A program made the translations under genes and the position numbers. 64,000 nt of DNA from positions 1,641,643 through 1,705,642 of the forward strand of contig NZ_SIRP01000001.1 of NCBI RefSeq assembly GCF_011634835.1, read 5' to 3'. A model generated the notes under the pieces. It made no database searches and was not told the origin of the DNA. It saw only the letters and a list, made by a program, of their open reading frames with translations. This stretch comes from Isoptericola sp. BMS4. GTDB taxonomy: Bacteria > Actinomycetota > Actinomycetes > Actinomycetales > Cellulomonadaceae. Shown in pieces: positions 9,451 through 17,646 of this stretch; position 1 is the stretch's first letter, and every line of letters begins with the position of its first letter.

Positions 9451-9509
9451 TCGAGCGTGTCGATCGGGACCCCATTCCTCATGGTTGAGGTCTCGATCGA
9501 CACGCTCGA
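9451..9509. repeat. 16-bp perfect inverted repeat (REP-like hairpin)
   Basis: Arms 9451-9466 and 9494-9509 are exact reverse complements (TCGAGCGTGTCGATCG). Pairing continues inward with G-U and G-C pairs through 9471/9489, making a stem above 20 bp with about a 17-base apex. It could terminate marR transcription or be a REP-type element; CGTGTCG recurs in the arms of the 62441-62541 repeat. Confidence 0.75.
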
Positions 9510-9605
9510 TGCTCGTGCTCCCGGGGGAGGCGCGCCGTCCCAGGTGGAACCCCCCAGCCCCGTGCACTCGGCGGCGCGCCTCCCGCGTGCCTGCACAGTA
9601 CCAGG

Positions 9606-9624
9606 TGAGGTAAGGCTTACCAAA
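9606..9624. promoter_or_regulatory. Orphan DtxR/IdeR-like iron box
   Basis: TGAGGTAAGGCTTACCAAA matches the 19-bp DtxR/IdeR consensus TTAGGTTAGGCTAACCTAA closely; the central AGGTAAGGCTTACC is a near-perfect palindrome. DtxR-family regulators bind such sites with Fe(II) to repress iron-uptake genes. No gene starts beside it: marR ends at 9403 and fumC ends at 9833. Confidence 0.6.
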
Positions 9625-9660
9625 GGTTCCGTCGAACGTCTCGACCACCGGACTGGCGGC

Positions 9661-9764
9661 GCGGGAGGGGGTCTTCGTCGTGATCGCGGCCGTATCCGTC
9701 CCGAAGTGGAGCGCCCCCAGGGCGCGTGAACGCGGCCGCGATCACGACGAAGACCCCCTCCCGC
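9661..9764. repeat. 32-bp perfect inverted repeat
   Basis: Arms 9661-9692 and 9733-9764 are exact reverse complements. The 40-base spacer has its own 6-bp stem (GCGCCC 9711-9716 / GGGCGC 9720-9725). The structure could extrude as a cruciform. The arms differ from nearby terminator hairpins in length and may come from an inverted duplication. Confidence 0.85.
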
Positions 9765-9765
9765 A

Positions 9766-9829
9766 CCCACCGCAACCACCGCCGGTGGGCCGACGCGCCC
9801 ACCGCGACCACAGTCGGTGGGCCGACGCG
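9766..9829. repeat. Two tandem 32-bp hairpin units beyond fumC
   Basis: Units 9766-9797 and 9798-9829 match at 29 of 32 positions. Each begins CCCACCG and carries CGGTGGG, so each can fold into a 7-bp hairpin. Lying just past the fumC stop, they may act as a duplicated terminator for fumC. Confidence 0.75.
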
Positions 9830-9832
9830 AGA

Positions 9833-11266
9833 TCAGGCCTGCGGCGGCCGCGTCATGGACAGCACGTCGAGCGCCTCGTCGAGCTGGGCCTCGGTGACCT
9901 CGCCGCGCTCGACGAAGCCGAGCGCCACGACGGCCTCGCGCACGGTGATGCCCTCGGCGACGGCCTTCTTGGCGACCTTGGCGGCGGCCTCGTAGCCGAT
10001 GACGCGGTTCAGTGGCGTGACGATCGACGGCGACGACTCGGCGTAGGCGCGCGCCTTGTCGACGTTCGCGGTCAGGCCCGTGACGGTCTTGTCCGCCAGG
10101 ACGCGCGAGGCGTTGGCGAGCAGACGGATCGACTCCAGCACGCCCTGCGCGATGACGGGGATCTGCACGTTGAGCTCGAAGGTGCCGGTGGCGCCGGCCC
10201 ACGCGACGGTGGCGTCGTTGCCGACGACGCGCGCGGCGACCATGAGCACGGCCTCCGGGATCACCGGGTTGACCTTGCCCGGCATGATCGAGCTGCCCGG
10301 CTGCAGGTCCGGGATCGCGATCTCGCCCAGACCGGTGTTCGGGCCGGAGCCCATCCAGCGCAGGTCGTTGCAGATCTTGGTGACGGACACCGCGATGGTC
10401 CGCAGCGCGCCGGAGAGCTCCACGAGGCCGTCGCGCGACGACTGGGCCTCGAAGTGGTCGCGGGCCTCGGTCACGGGCAGGCCGGTGTCCTCGCGCAGCA
10501 GCTCGATGACGCGCTGCGGGAAGCCAGCCGGGGTGTTGATGCCCGTGCCGACGGCGGTGCCGCCCAGCGGGACCTCGGCGGCGCGGGGGAGCGCCGCCTC
10601 CAGCCGCTCGATCCCGTAGCGCACGGCGGCGGCGTAGCCGGCGAACTCCTGGCCCAGGGTCACGGGGGTGGCGTCCATGAGGTGGGTGCGCCCGGACTTG
10701 ACCACGGTGGCGAACTCCTCGGACTTCGCCTCGAGCGCCGCGGCGAGGTGCTGCAGCGCGGGCACCAGGTCGCGCACGACGCCGGCGGTCGCGGCCACGT
10801 GCACCGACGTCGGGAAGACGTCGTTGGACGACTGGGAGGCGTTGACGTGGTCGTTCGGGTGCACGTTGCGGCCCAGCGACCGCGTGGCCAGGGTGGCGAG
10901 CACCTCGTTGGTGTTCATGTTCGACGACGTGCCCGACCCGGTCTGGAAGACGTCGACCGGGAAGTGCGCGTCGAGGGTGCCCGAGGCGACCTCGTCGGCC
11001 GCGGCGACGATCGCGTCCGCGACGTCCGCCTCGAGGACGCCGAGCTCGGCGTTGGCGCGGGCTGCCGCCTTCTTCACGCGGGCGAGGGCCTCGATGTGGC
11101 CGCGCTCGAGCCCGGTGCCGGAGATGGGGAAGTTCTCCACGGCGCGCTGCGTCTGCGCGCGGTACAGCGCGTGGGCGGGCACGCGCACCTCGCCCATCGT
11201 GTCGTGCTCGATGCGGTACTCGGTCTCGGCCGCGGCGGCGCCGCCGGCGACGGTGTCGGAAGTCAT
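9833..11266 (-). CDS. fumC: Class II fumarate hydratase
   Basis: Fumarase, 477 residues, cytoplasmic TCA-cycle enzyme interconverting fumarate and malate without an iron-sulfur cluster. Family signatures are intact: [14 protein letters not shown] near residue 110, [12 protein letters not shown] near 140, and the catalytic loop [11 protein letters not shown] near 328. ATG 11266 starts [15 protein letters not shown] lies six bases upstream (leaderless-like). It is the C-terminal-complete housekeeping copy; tandem hairpins follow its stop. Confidence 0.97.
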   Translation of the reverse strand: MTSDTVAGGAAAAETEYRIEHDTMGEVRVPAHALYRAQTQRAVENFPISGTGLERGHIEALARVKKAAARANAELGVLEADVADAIVAAADEVASGTLDAHFPVDVFQTGSGTSSNMNTNEVLATLATRSLGRNVHPNDHVNASQSSNDVFPTSVHVAATAGVVRDLVPALQHLAAALEAKSEEFATVVKSGRTHLMDATPVTLGQEFAGYAAAVRYGIERLEAALPRAAEVPLGGTAVGTGINTPAGFPQRVIELLREDTGLPVTEARDHFEAQSSRDGLVELSGALRTIAVSVTKICNDLRWMGSGPNTGLGEIAIPDLQPGSSIMPGKVNPVIPEAVLMVAARVVGNDATVAWAGATGTFELNVQIPVIAQGVLESIRLLANASRVLADKTVTGLTANVDKARAYAESSPSIVTPLNRVIGYEAAAKVAKKAVAEGITVREAVVALGFVERGEVTEAQLDEALDVLSMTRPPQA

Positions 11267-11360
11267 GCCTCTATCGTGCCGCACCCTCGCGGCGGGTCCG
11301 CCGTGAGGCGGGTCACGGTCGGGCGACCGGGTGTCGGTGGCGCCCGCCAGGATGGGGGTC

Positions 11361-11918
11361 GTGACGTTCACCCACGTGATCCTGTATCGCGCGATGAACC
11401 TGGGGCACCGCGGCAGCCCCGTGCGCGAGGCCCTCGAGCGTGCGCTGCTCGACGGCGGTGCCCGGGCCGTGCGCTCGTTCCAGACCAACGGCACGGTGCT
11501 GCTGGACGTCGACGGCGCGGGCGACGAGGCGGCCGGCGCCGTGGCGCGTGCCGCCTCCCCGCTCCTCGCCGCGGGCTGCGGCTACGCCGGGGAGGCGCTG
11601 GTGCGCGCGCTCGACGGCGTCGCGGCCGCGATCGACGGCGACCCGTTCGCGCAGACGCGCGACGAGCGGACGTACCGCGAGACGCTGACGTTCGTCGACG
11701 GCGGCGAGCCGCTGTCCGTGGCGCTGCCGTGGACCGACTCGCGCGACCTGCTCGACCTCGTGGTCGCGCGAGCGGGCGTGGTCCTGGGGGTGACCCGCGG
11801 CGGGCCAGGCAGGGGTGGCGACCCGAACTCCGCCGTCGAGCGGTTCACGGGCGGGGTCGCCACCACGCGCACGCTCGGCACGGTGCGGCGCCTCCTCGCC
11901 GCGGCGGCGAAGGACTGA
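11361..11918 (+). CDS. DUF1697-like protein
   Basis: 185 residues. The N-terminus [18 protein letters not shown] and the segment [11 protein letters not shown] correspond to the DUF1697 landmarks LLRGVNVG and SGNVV, but the match is looser than for the gene at 5255. The function of the family is unknown. GTG 11361 is chosen for the GGGGG run just upstream; ATG 11352 is also possible. Divergent from fumC with about 95 bases between. Confidence 0.7.
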   Translation: MTFTHVILYRAMNLGHRGSPVREALERALLDGGARAVRSFQTNGTVLLDVDGAGDEAAGAVARAASPLLAAGCGYAGEALVRALDGVAAAIDGDPFAQTRDERTYRETLTFVDGGEPLSVALPWTDSRDLLDLVVARAGVVLGVTRGGPGRGGDPNSAVERFTGGVATTRTLGTVRRLLAAAAKD

Positions 11919-11953
11919 GCCGTGCCGAGCGGCCCGCCCCGCCCCCACCGTGC

Positions 11954-12589
11954 TCAGGCGGCCACGGGCTCCTCGCCCACGTCGCCGTCGACCGCCACGA
12001 GCCGCGCGCTGCCGTCGTCGAGGTCGTAGACGACCCCCACCACCGCGAGGCGGCCGGCGTCCACCGCGGCGGCGAGCGCGGCGGAATAGCCGCGCAGGAG
12101 CGCCACGGTGTGCTTGACGTGCTCGGTGCGCAGCACGTCGGGGTCGATGGGGCCGGTGACACCCTGGCGGCTCGTCAGCTCCGCCACCGACGGGATGACC
12201 TTGTCCACGACCGACCGGACGAAGCCCGGCGGCTGCTCGCCCGTGGCGAGCGTGTGGGCCGTGGCCGCGACGGCACCGCACGAGTCGTGCCCGAGCACGA
12301 CGACGAGCGGCGTGCCCAGCACCTCGGTGCCGTACTCGATCGAGCCGAGGACCGTCGTGTCCACGACGTGACCGGCGGTACGGACCACGAACAGGTCGCC
12401 GAGCCCTTGGTCGAAGACGATCTCGGCCGCGACCCGCGAGTCGGAGCAGCCGAAGAGGATCGTGTGCGGGTGCTGGGCGGTGCGCAGCTCGCGCCGGCGG
12501 GCGGCGTCCTGCGAGGGGTGCGCGGGCTCGTCGCGCACGAAACGGCCGTTACCGTCGCGCAGGCGCGCCCATGCCTCGGCGGGGGTCAT
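11954..12589 (-). CDS. Beta-class carbonic anhydrase
   Basis: 211-residue beta-carbonic anhydrase, which hydrates CO2 to bicarbonate in the cytoplasm. The zinc ligands and catalytic dyad are visible: Cys48-x-Asp50-Ser-Arg52, His101 and Cys104 (GHDSCGA). Length and motifs match the bacterial clade. AGGAGG lies about seven bases before the ATG, an unusually strong ribosome site for this window. It is preceded on the same strand by a sugar kinase gene, 61 bases away. Confidence 0.95.
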   Translation of the reverse strand: MTPAEAWARLRDGNGRFVRDEPAHPSQDAARRRELRTAQHPHTILFGCSDSRVAAEIVFDQGLGDLFVVRTAGHVVDTTVLGSIEYGTEVLGTPLVVVLGHDSCGAVAATAHTLATGEQPPGFVRSVVDKVIPSVAELTSRQGVTGPIDPDVLRTEHVKHTVALLRGYSAALAAAVDAGRLAVVGVVYDLDDGSARLVAVDGDVGEEPVAA

Positions 12590-12650
12590 CCGTGTTCCTC
12601 CTGGTGGTGCTCGTCGTGCTCGTTGTCGTGGTATCGGTCGGTGCGTGCGG

Positions 12651-13574
12651 TCACGGCGTGGGCGCGAGCTCGGCGGACCGCGGCGGGTTGGCGCCGGCGC
12701 GCGAGACCGTGACGGCGGCGACGGCGGCGCAGCGCTCCAGGACGCGTCGCACGGTGGCCGTGTCGATCGCGCGCAGCTCCTCGCGGCGCGCGCCACCGAG
12801 CAGCCCCTCGGTCCAGAGCCCGTCGAGCAGGGCGCCCATGAAGGAGTCCCCGGCCCCGACCGTGTCCACGACGTCGACGGGGCGGGACGCGACGGCGACC
12901 TCACCCGCCGCGGTCACGGCGGTGGCACCGTCGCCGCCGAACGTCACCACGACCACCGCTGGGCCGGAGCGCTGCCACGCGCGGGCCACCTCGAGCGGGT
13001 CGGTCCCGGGCACCAGCCAGGCGAGGTCCTCGTCGCTGACCTTGACGACGTCGGACAGCGCGACCAGGTCCTCGACGCGCGGGCGCACGTCGTCGGCCTC
13101 GCCCATGAGCGCGGGCCGGGCGTTCGGGTCGTAGCTGATCGTCGAGGTCGCGCGGGCCGCGTCCAGCAGCCGGCGCACGTCCTCGGACCCGGGGGCGAGC
13201 ACCGCGGCGATCGAGCCGGTGTGCACCGCGAGGGTGTCCGCGTCGGTGGCGGCGCCGTCCGGCACCCGCCACTCGAGGTCAAAGTCGTACGTCGCGGCGC
13301 CCGTGGCGTCGAGCGTCGCCTGCGCCACGCTCGTGCGGTCCGCCCCGTCGCTGCCGGGCACGACGGCGACGTCGGACTCGTCGAGCCAGCCGCGCACCGC
13401 GTCGCCTCGGGCGTCCCGACCGAGCCAGGTCGCCAGGCGCACGTCGCGCCCGAGCCGGCCGAGGGTCAGGGCGACGTTCGCCAGGCTGCCGCCGGGGTGC
13501 TCGGCGCTGGAGCCGTCGGGGCGGCGGACCACGTCGACGAGAGCCTCGCCGACCGCCAGGACATGGGTGCTCAC
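12651..13574 (-). CDS. PfkB family carbohydrate kinase (fructokinase-like)
   Basis: 307-residue ribokinase/PfkB-fold sugar kinase. The N-terminus [12 protein letters not shown], the substrate motif [15 protein letters not shown] and the C-terminal catalytic motif [17 protein letters not shown] (anion hole and Asp base) are all present. Fructose or a related sugar is the likely substrate but is not fixed by sequence. The GTG start overlaps the xseB stop by four bases (GTGA), so it is probably translationally coupled to xseB, an unexpected functional pairing. Confidence 0.9.
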   Translation of the reverse strand: MSTHVLAVGEALVDVVRRPDGSSAEHPGGSLANVALTLGRLGRDVRLATWLGRDARGDAVRGWLDESDVAVVPGSDGADRTSVAQATLDATGAATYDFDLEWRVPDGAATDADTLAVHTGSIAAVLAPGSEDVRRLLDAARATSTISYDPNARPALMGEADDVRPRVEDLVALSDVVKVSDEDLAWLVPGTDPLEVARAWQRSGPAVVVVTFGGDGATAVTAAGEVAVASRPVDVVDTVGAGDSFMGALLDGLWTEGLLGGARREELRAIDTATVRRVLERCAAVAAVTVSRAGANPPRSAELAPTP

Positions 13575-13864
13575 TCGTCGTCTCCGTCCGTGTCGCCGGT
13601 GTCGGTGGTGTCGTCGCCCGCGTCCTGGCGGGCGGCGGCGAGCCGCTCGCGCGCGCTGTCGAGCCACTGCTGGCAGCGGGTGGCGAGCGCCTCCCCGCGT
13701 TCCCAGAGGGCCAACGACGTCTCTAGCGGCTCGCCGCCGGCCTCGAGCCTGCCGACGACGGCCACGAGCTCGTCGCGCGCCTGCTCGTACGACAGGGTGG
13801 CGACGTCCGCGGGGGTCTCGGCGGGGGTGTCGGTGGTGCTCGCGTCGGTCACGGGGACAGTCAA
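13571..13864 (-). CDS. xseB: Exodeoxyribonuclease VII small subunit
   Basis: Small subunit of exonuclease VII, which binds XseA and degrades single-stranded DNA. The core [43 protein letters not shown] is the classical XseB helical hairpin, followed by an acidic tail ([14 protein letters not shown]). TTG 13864 gives ideal spacing from GGAGGG at about 13871-13876; ATG 13870 and GTG 13852 are alternatives. It lies 3.75 kb from xseA on the same strand; these genes are usually adjacent, so the intervening block looks inserted. Confidence 0.93.
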   Translation of the reverse strand: MTVPVTDASTTDTPAETPADVATLSYEQARDELVAVVGRLEAGGEPLETSLALWERGEALATRCQQWLDSARERLAAARQDAGDDTTDTGDTDGDDE

Positions 13865-13953
13865 CCGCATCCCTCCGACGGCCGAGGAACCGTCTCGGTC
13901 CGCAGGCGCGAAAATCCCTTGGCCGGCGCACCGCGGTCGGGGAGCCTCCTGGC

Positions 13954-15573
13954 ATGGGACATCTCGAGGTGGCGCACGTGGAGCACGTGCTGCCGGACGG
14001 ACGCACGCTGCTCGACGACGTCTCCTTCCGCGTCCCCGAGGGCAGCGCGACCGCGCTGGTCGGGCCCAACGGCGCCGGCAAGACGACGCTGCTGCGCCTG
14101 CTGTCGGGCGACCTCGCGCCGCAGGCCGGGACGGTCACCGTCTCCGGCGGGCTCGGCGTCATGCCGCAGTTCGTCGGGTCGGTGCGCGACGCCAGCACGG
14201 TGCGCGACCTGCTCGTCGCCGTCGCGCCCCCGCGGATCCGTGACGCCGCGCGCGCCGTCGACGCCGCGGAGCTCGCGATCATGGAGACCGACGACGAGCC
14301 GGCCCAGATGGCGTACGCGCAGGCGCTGTCCGACTGGGCCGAGGCGCGCGGATACGAGGCCGAGACGCTGTGGGACGTGTGCACCGTCGCCGCGCTCGGC
14401 GTGCCCTACTCCAAGGCGCGGTGGCGCGAGGTGCGCACGCTGTCCGGCGGCGAGCAGAAGCGGCTCGTGCTGGAGTCGCTGCTGCGCGGGCCGGACGAGG
14501 TGCTGCTGCTCGACGAGCCGGACAACTACCTCGACGTGCCCGGCAAGCGGTGGCTCGAGGACCGGCTGCGCGAGACCCGCAAGACGGTCCTCTTCGTCTC
14601 GCACGACCGCGAGCTGCTGGCCCGGGTGGCCGACCGGATCGTGGCCCTGGAGGTCGGGCCGGCCGGCACCGACGCGTGGGTGCACGGCGGGTCGTTCGCG
14701 ACCTTCCACGACGCACGGCGCGCGCGGTTCGCGCGCTTCGAGGAGCTGCGCCGCCGGTGGGACGAGAAGCATGCGCAGCTGAGGAAGCTGGTGCTGACCC
14801 TCCGGCAGGCCGCGGCGAACAGCCCCGACATGGCGTCGCGCTACCGGGCGGCGCAGACGCGCCTGCGGAAGTTCGAGGAGGCCGGCCCGCCGCCGGAGCC
14901 GCCGCGCGAGCAGGACCTGCGGATGCGCCTGCGTGGTGGCCGCACCGGTGTGCGCGCGGTGACGTGCGAGGGGCTGGAGCTCACCGGGCTCATGAAGCCG
15001 TTCGACCTCGAGGTGTTCTACGGCGAGCGCGTCGCCGTCCTCGGCTCCAACGGGTCGGGCAAGTCGCACTTCCTGCGGCTGCTCGGCGGGGACGACGTCG
15101 CGCACACGGGCTTCTGGCGGCTCGGCGCGCGCGTCGTGCCCGGCGTCTTCGCCCAGACCCACGCCCATCCCGAGCTGTTCGGGCGCACGCTCACCGAGAT
15201 CCTGTGGGCGGACCACGCGCGCGATCGCGGCGCGGCGATGGCGACCCTGCGCCGCTACGAGCTCACCGAGGCCGCCGACCGGCCCTTCGACCGGCTCTCT
15301 GGCGGGCAGCAGGCGCGGTTCCAGATCCTGCTCCTGGAGCTGTCCGGGTGTACCGCGCTGCTGCTCGACGAACCGACCGACAACCTGGACCTGGCCAGCG
15401 CCGAGGCGCTGCAGGAGGGCCTGGAGGCCTTCGACGGCACCGTGCTCGCGGTGACGCACGACCGCTGGTTCGCGCGCTCCTTCGACCGCTTCCTCGTCTT
15501 CGGCGCGGACGGCGAGGTGCGCGAGAGCCCGGAGCCCGTGTGGGACGAGGGGCGGGTCGTGCGGGCGAGGTAG
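13954..15573 (+). CDS. ABC-F family ATPase
   Basis: 539 residues with two ABC ATPase domains and no membrane segments, the ABC-F layout; members act on ribosomes, some protecting against antibiotics. Domain 1: Walker [10 protein letters not shown] (about residue 37), signature LSGGEQKR, Walker [13 protein letters not shown] linker rich in charged residues follows (about 245-310). Domain 2: Walker [10 protein letters not shown], signature LSGGQQAR, Walker [12 protein letters not shown]. His instead of Thr/Ser follows the second Walker A lysine-serine. ATG 13954 has GGGGAG nine bases upstream. It faces a TetR gene. Confidence 0.9.
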   Translation: MGHLEVAHVEHVLPDGRTLLDDVSFRVPEGSATALVGPNGAGKTTLLRLLSGDLAPQAGTVTVSGGLGVMPQFVGSVRDASTVRDLLVAVAPPRIRDAARAVDAAELAIMETDDEPAQMAYAQALSDWAEARGYEAETLWDVCTVAALGVPYSKARWREVRTLSGGEQKRLVLESLLRGPDEVLLLDEPDNYLDVPGKRWLEDRLRETRKTVLFVSHDRELLARVADRIVALEVGPAGTDAWVHGGSFATFHDARRARFARFEELRRRWDEKHAQLRKLVLTLRQAAANSPDMASRYRAAQTRLRKFEEAGPPPEPPREQDLRMRLRGGRTGVRAVTCEGLELTGLMKPFDLEVFYGERVAVLGSNGSGKSHFLRLLGGDDVAHTGFWRLGARVVPGVFAQTHAHPELFGRTLTEILWADHARDRGAAMATLRRYELTEAADRPFDRLSGGQQARFQILLLELSGCTALLLDEPTDNLDLASAEALQEGLEAFDGTVLAVTHDRWFARSFDRFLVFGADGEVRESPEPVWDEGRVVRAR

Positions 15574-15578
15574 CGCGC

Positions 15579-16199
15579 TCAGCCACCACCTGCCGCGCGG
15601 AGCCGCCGGCCGGCGGCGACGTCGAGCACGCTGTCGACGAGTCGTGCGGCGACGTCGTGGTCGGGCTCGATCAGGCCGAGGGTCGCGCCGAGGTGGGCGG
15701 GCCCGAGGATCAGCAGCACGAGGTCGAGCGGGGAGAGCTCGGTGGTGCCGCTCGCGTCGAGCATCTCCTGGAAGCGGTCCAGCCGCGGCTGCACGAGCTC
15801 GCGCACGCGGTCGGTGCCGATCCGCGCGTCGCGCGACGCCGTCGTGAGGGCGTTGACGAAGCCGAGCCCCCCGGGGCGGGCGAAGGTCTCGACCAGCCGG
15901 CGCGTGTACGCGAGCAGGTCGGTGCGCAGGTCGCCGGTGGCGGGGACGGGCGAGGCGGCGTTGACGTCGGCGACCGCGACGTCCAGCACGAGCGCGTCGC
16001 GGGTGCGCCAGCGGCGGTAGATCGTCGCGGCGTTGATCCCGGAGCGCGCGGCGACCTCGGGGATCTCGGGCGGCTCGCCGTTGTGCATGGCCATCAGCTC
16101 GCGCACGGCATGGTGCACGGCCTCCCTGGTTCGGGAGGTGCGACCGCCGGGGCGGACGGTCCCGGTCACCTGGAACCCGGCGTCGTGGGCATCGGACAT
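15579..16199 (-). CDS. TetR family transcriptional regulator
   Basis: 206 residues. The N-terminal HTH includes IPEVAARSGINAATIYRRWRTRDAL, a textbook TetR recognition helix; the C-terminal part resembles TetR_C_11-type ligand domains. Divergent from an FAD monooxygenase with 106 bases between, containing two matching 22-base operator-like sites. Likely represses itself and the monooxygenase in the absence of a ligand. Confidence 0.92.
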   Translation of the reverse strand: MSDAHDAGFQVTGTVRPGGRTSRTREAVHHAVRELMAMHNGEPPEIPEVAARSGINAATIYRRWRTRDALVLDVAVADVNAASPVPATGDLRTDLLAYTRRLVETFARPGGLGFVNALTTASRDARIGTDRVRELVQPRLDRFQEMLDASGTTELSPLDLVLLILGPAHLGATLGLIEPDHDVAARLVDSVLDVAAGRRLRAAGGG

Positions 16200-16209
16200 G
16201 CCTCGATCT

Positions 16210-16275
16210 TAACGCAACCCTATTTGCATGAGCGCGAGCGTTGGCTATTGTCCTAACGCGAACGGAGTTGCATCA
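16210..16275. promoter_or_regulatory. Twin TetR operator candidates
   Basis: Two copies of an imperfect palindrome of the form TAACGC(A/G)A-N6-TTGCAT(G/C)A occur at 16210-16231 and 16254-16275, 44 bases apart (about four helical turns). One lies next to the tetR start and the other next to the monooxygenase promoter, as expected for sites of the adjacent TetR protein. Confidence 0.65.
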
Positions 16276-16305
16276 GGATGGGTCGGACGGAGATGGGGTA
16301 GCGAG

Positions 16306-17511
16306 ATGTCCAGGGTGCTGATCGTGGGAGCGGGCATCGCCGGCGACGCGCTGGCCGTGCTGCTCGACCGAGCGGGGTGGGACGTCACGGTCGTGGAGAT
16401 CGCGCCCGGCCCGCGGTCCGGCGGTCAGACCGTGGACTTGCGCGGGGACAGCCGGGAGGTGCTCGACCGGCTCGGCCTGCTCGACGCGGCGCTCGCAGCC
16501 ACGGTCGAGCAGCGCGGGCTCGCGTGGATCGACGAGCGGGGGCGGCGCCGGGCCGAGATGCCGGTCGAGGCCTTCGGCGGGGCGGGCTTCGTCTCCAGGG
16601 AGGAGCTGCTGCGCGCCGACCTTGCCCGGCTGCTGCACGACGCGGCCGGCCCGCGCACCCGGTACCGGTTCGGGGACACGGTGACCGGCCTGACCGAGAC
16701 CGTCCGGGGCGTCCGGGTCGAGTTCCGCCGGCACGCGCCGGAGGACTACGACCTCGTCGTCGGGGCGGACGGTGCGCACTCGCTCGTCCGGCGACTCGTC
16801 CTCGGGCCAGAGGAGTGCTTCCGGCGTCCGCTGGGGCTGGCGCACGCGTGGTTCACGCTGCGCGAGACTCCGGCGACCCCGTCCCTCGACGGGTGGTTCC
16901 TCATGCTGAACCTGCCCGGCTCGCGGGTCGTCGAGGCGCGGCCCGGGCGCGCGGGTGAGCAGGAGGTCGGGTTCACCTTCCCGGCCACCTCCCTGCCGCC
17001 GCGCGGCGACGCCGAGGCGCGGTTCGCCGTGCTCGAGCGGACCTTCGTGGGGGAGGGGTGGCGCACGGCGGAGCTCCTGGCGGCCGCCCGCGTGGCCGAC
17101 GACTTCGCGCTCGACACGTACGACCAGATCCACGCCGACAGGTGGTCCCGCGGCCGCGTCGTCCTGCTGGGGGACAGCGCCTGGTGCGCGAGCCCCCTGA
17201 GCGGCCTCGGCACCGCGCTCGCGCTCCGGGGTGCCGCGACGCTCGCGGACGCACTCGGGCGTGAGGTGCCGGCGGACGTGGCCGGGGCGCTCGCCGGCTA
17301 CGAGTCCGCGATGCGGCCTGTCGTCGAGCGAGCGCAGGCCATGTACCCCGGCCGGGTCCGGTCGTACGCCCCGCGCACACGGTGGGGCATCACGGCCATG
17401 ACCGGTGTCATGCGCCTGGTCCAGCGCGGGCCGTTCGCGGCGTTCCTCACCCGGCGCGCCGGGGACTACGGGCGGGCGCCCGAGGCGACGCCCGCCCCGC
17501 CCGGCCGCTGA
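16306..17511 (+). CDS. FAD-dependent monooxygenase
   Basis: 401-residue PHBH-fold flavoprotein. The N-terminal Rossmann motif is VLIVGAGIAGDALAVLL (GxGxxG); DLVVGADGAHSLVR is the NAD(P)H/FAD DG motif; GRVVLLGDSAWC is the GD motif that contacts FAD. The closest type is the tetracycline/aromatic hydroxylase group (TetX-like), but the substrate cannot be deduced. ATG 16306 is chosen because the conserved start MSRVLIVGAG begins there; upstream codons run through the operator. Its stop is immediately followed by a WYL-like gene remnant. Confidence 0.88.
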   Translation: MSRVLIVGAGIAGDALAVLLDRAGWDVTVVEIAPGPRSGGQTVDLRGDSREVLDRLGLLDAALAATVEQRGLAWIDERGRRRAEMPVEAFGGAGFVSREELLRADLARLLHDAAGPRTRYRFGDTVTGLTETVRGVRVEFRRHAPEDYDLVVGADGAHSLVRRLVLGPEECFRRPLGLAHAWFTLRETPATPSLDGWFLMLNLPGSRVVEARPGRAGEQEVGFTFPATSLPPRGDAEARFAVLERTFVGEGWRTAELLAAARVADDFALDTYDQIHADRWSRGRVVLLGDSAWCASPLSGLGTALALRGAATLADALGREVPADVAGALAGYESAMRPVVERAQAMYPGRVRSYAPRTRWGITAMTGVMRLVQRGPFAAFLTRRAGDYGRAPEATPAPPGR

Positions 17512-17646
17512 AGAAGGCGCGCAGGTCGGTGGGAAGTCGCGCAGCTCGGCGCCGACGTCGAGGTGCTCGAGGGCGCCGAGCTCGCGGCGGCGTTCGACCG
17601 GCTCGCGGCGAGGTTCAGGCGTGCGGCGCGGGGGACGTCGTCGTGA
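17512..17646 (+). pseudogene. Remnant of a WYL-type regulator C-terminus
   Basis: Open frame with no start codon. From about 17536 it reads VAQLGADVEVLEGAELAAAF and then a basic helix, ending at TGA 17644-17646. This resembles the last 35-40 residues of WYL-domain regulators (GADVEVLEPxEL followed by a terminal helix). Everything upstream is missing and replaced by the monooxygenase gene. It overlaps the 3' end of the convergent xseA by about 30 bases. Judged by eye only. Confidence 0.45.

Larger units (their letters stand above)
9404..9832. other. Gene-free region rich in inverted repeats
   Basis: 430 bases between the convergent marR and fumC genes with no convincing reading frame. It holds, in order, a long hairpin (9451-9509), an iron-box-like palindrome (9606-9624), a 32-bp perfect inverted repeat (9661-9764) and two tandem 32-bp units (9766-9829). 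The accumulation suggests a rearranged or gene-loss site as well as transcription termination. Confidence 0.8.

Noticed and set aside
9442-9648. A 68-codon minus-strand frame covering the iron box
   Set aside because: It runs across the hairpin and box with no ribosome site and no family-like pattern; not supported as the iron-box target.
9680-12712. A 1010-residue frame opposite fumC and carbonic anhydrase
   Set aside because: Antisense reading of conserved genes; no domain pattern, His/Gly/Arg-rich.
13954-15573. ABC-F protein as part of a membrane transporter
   Set aside because: Two ATPase domains with a linker and no membrane helices or adjacent permease; the ABC-F class acts on ribosomes.
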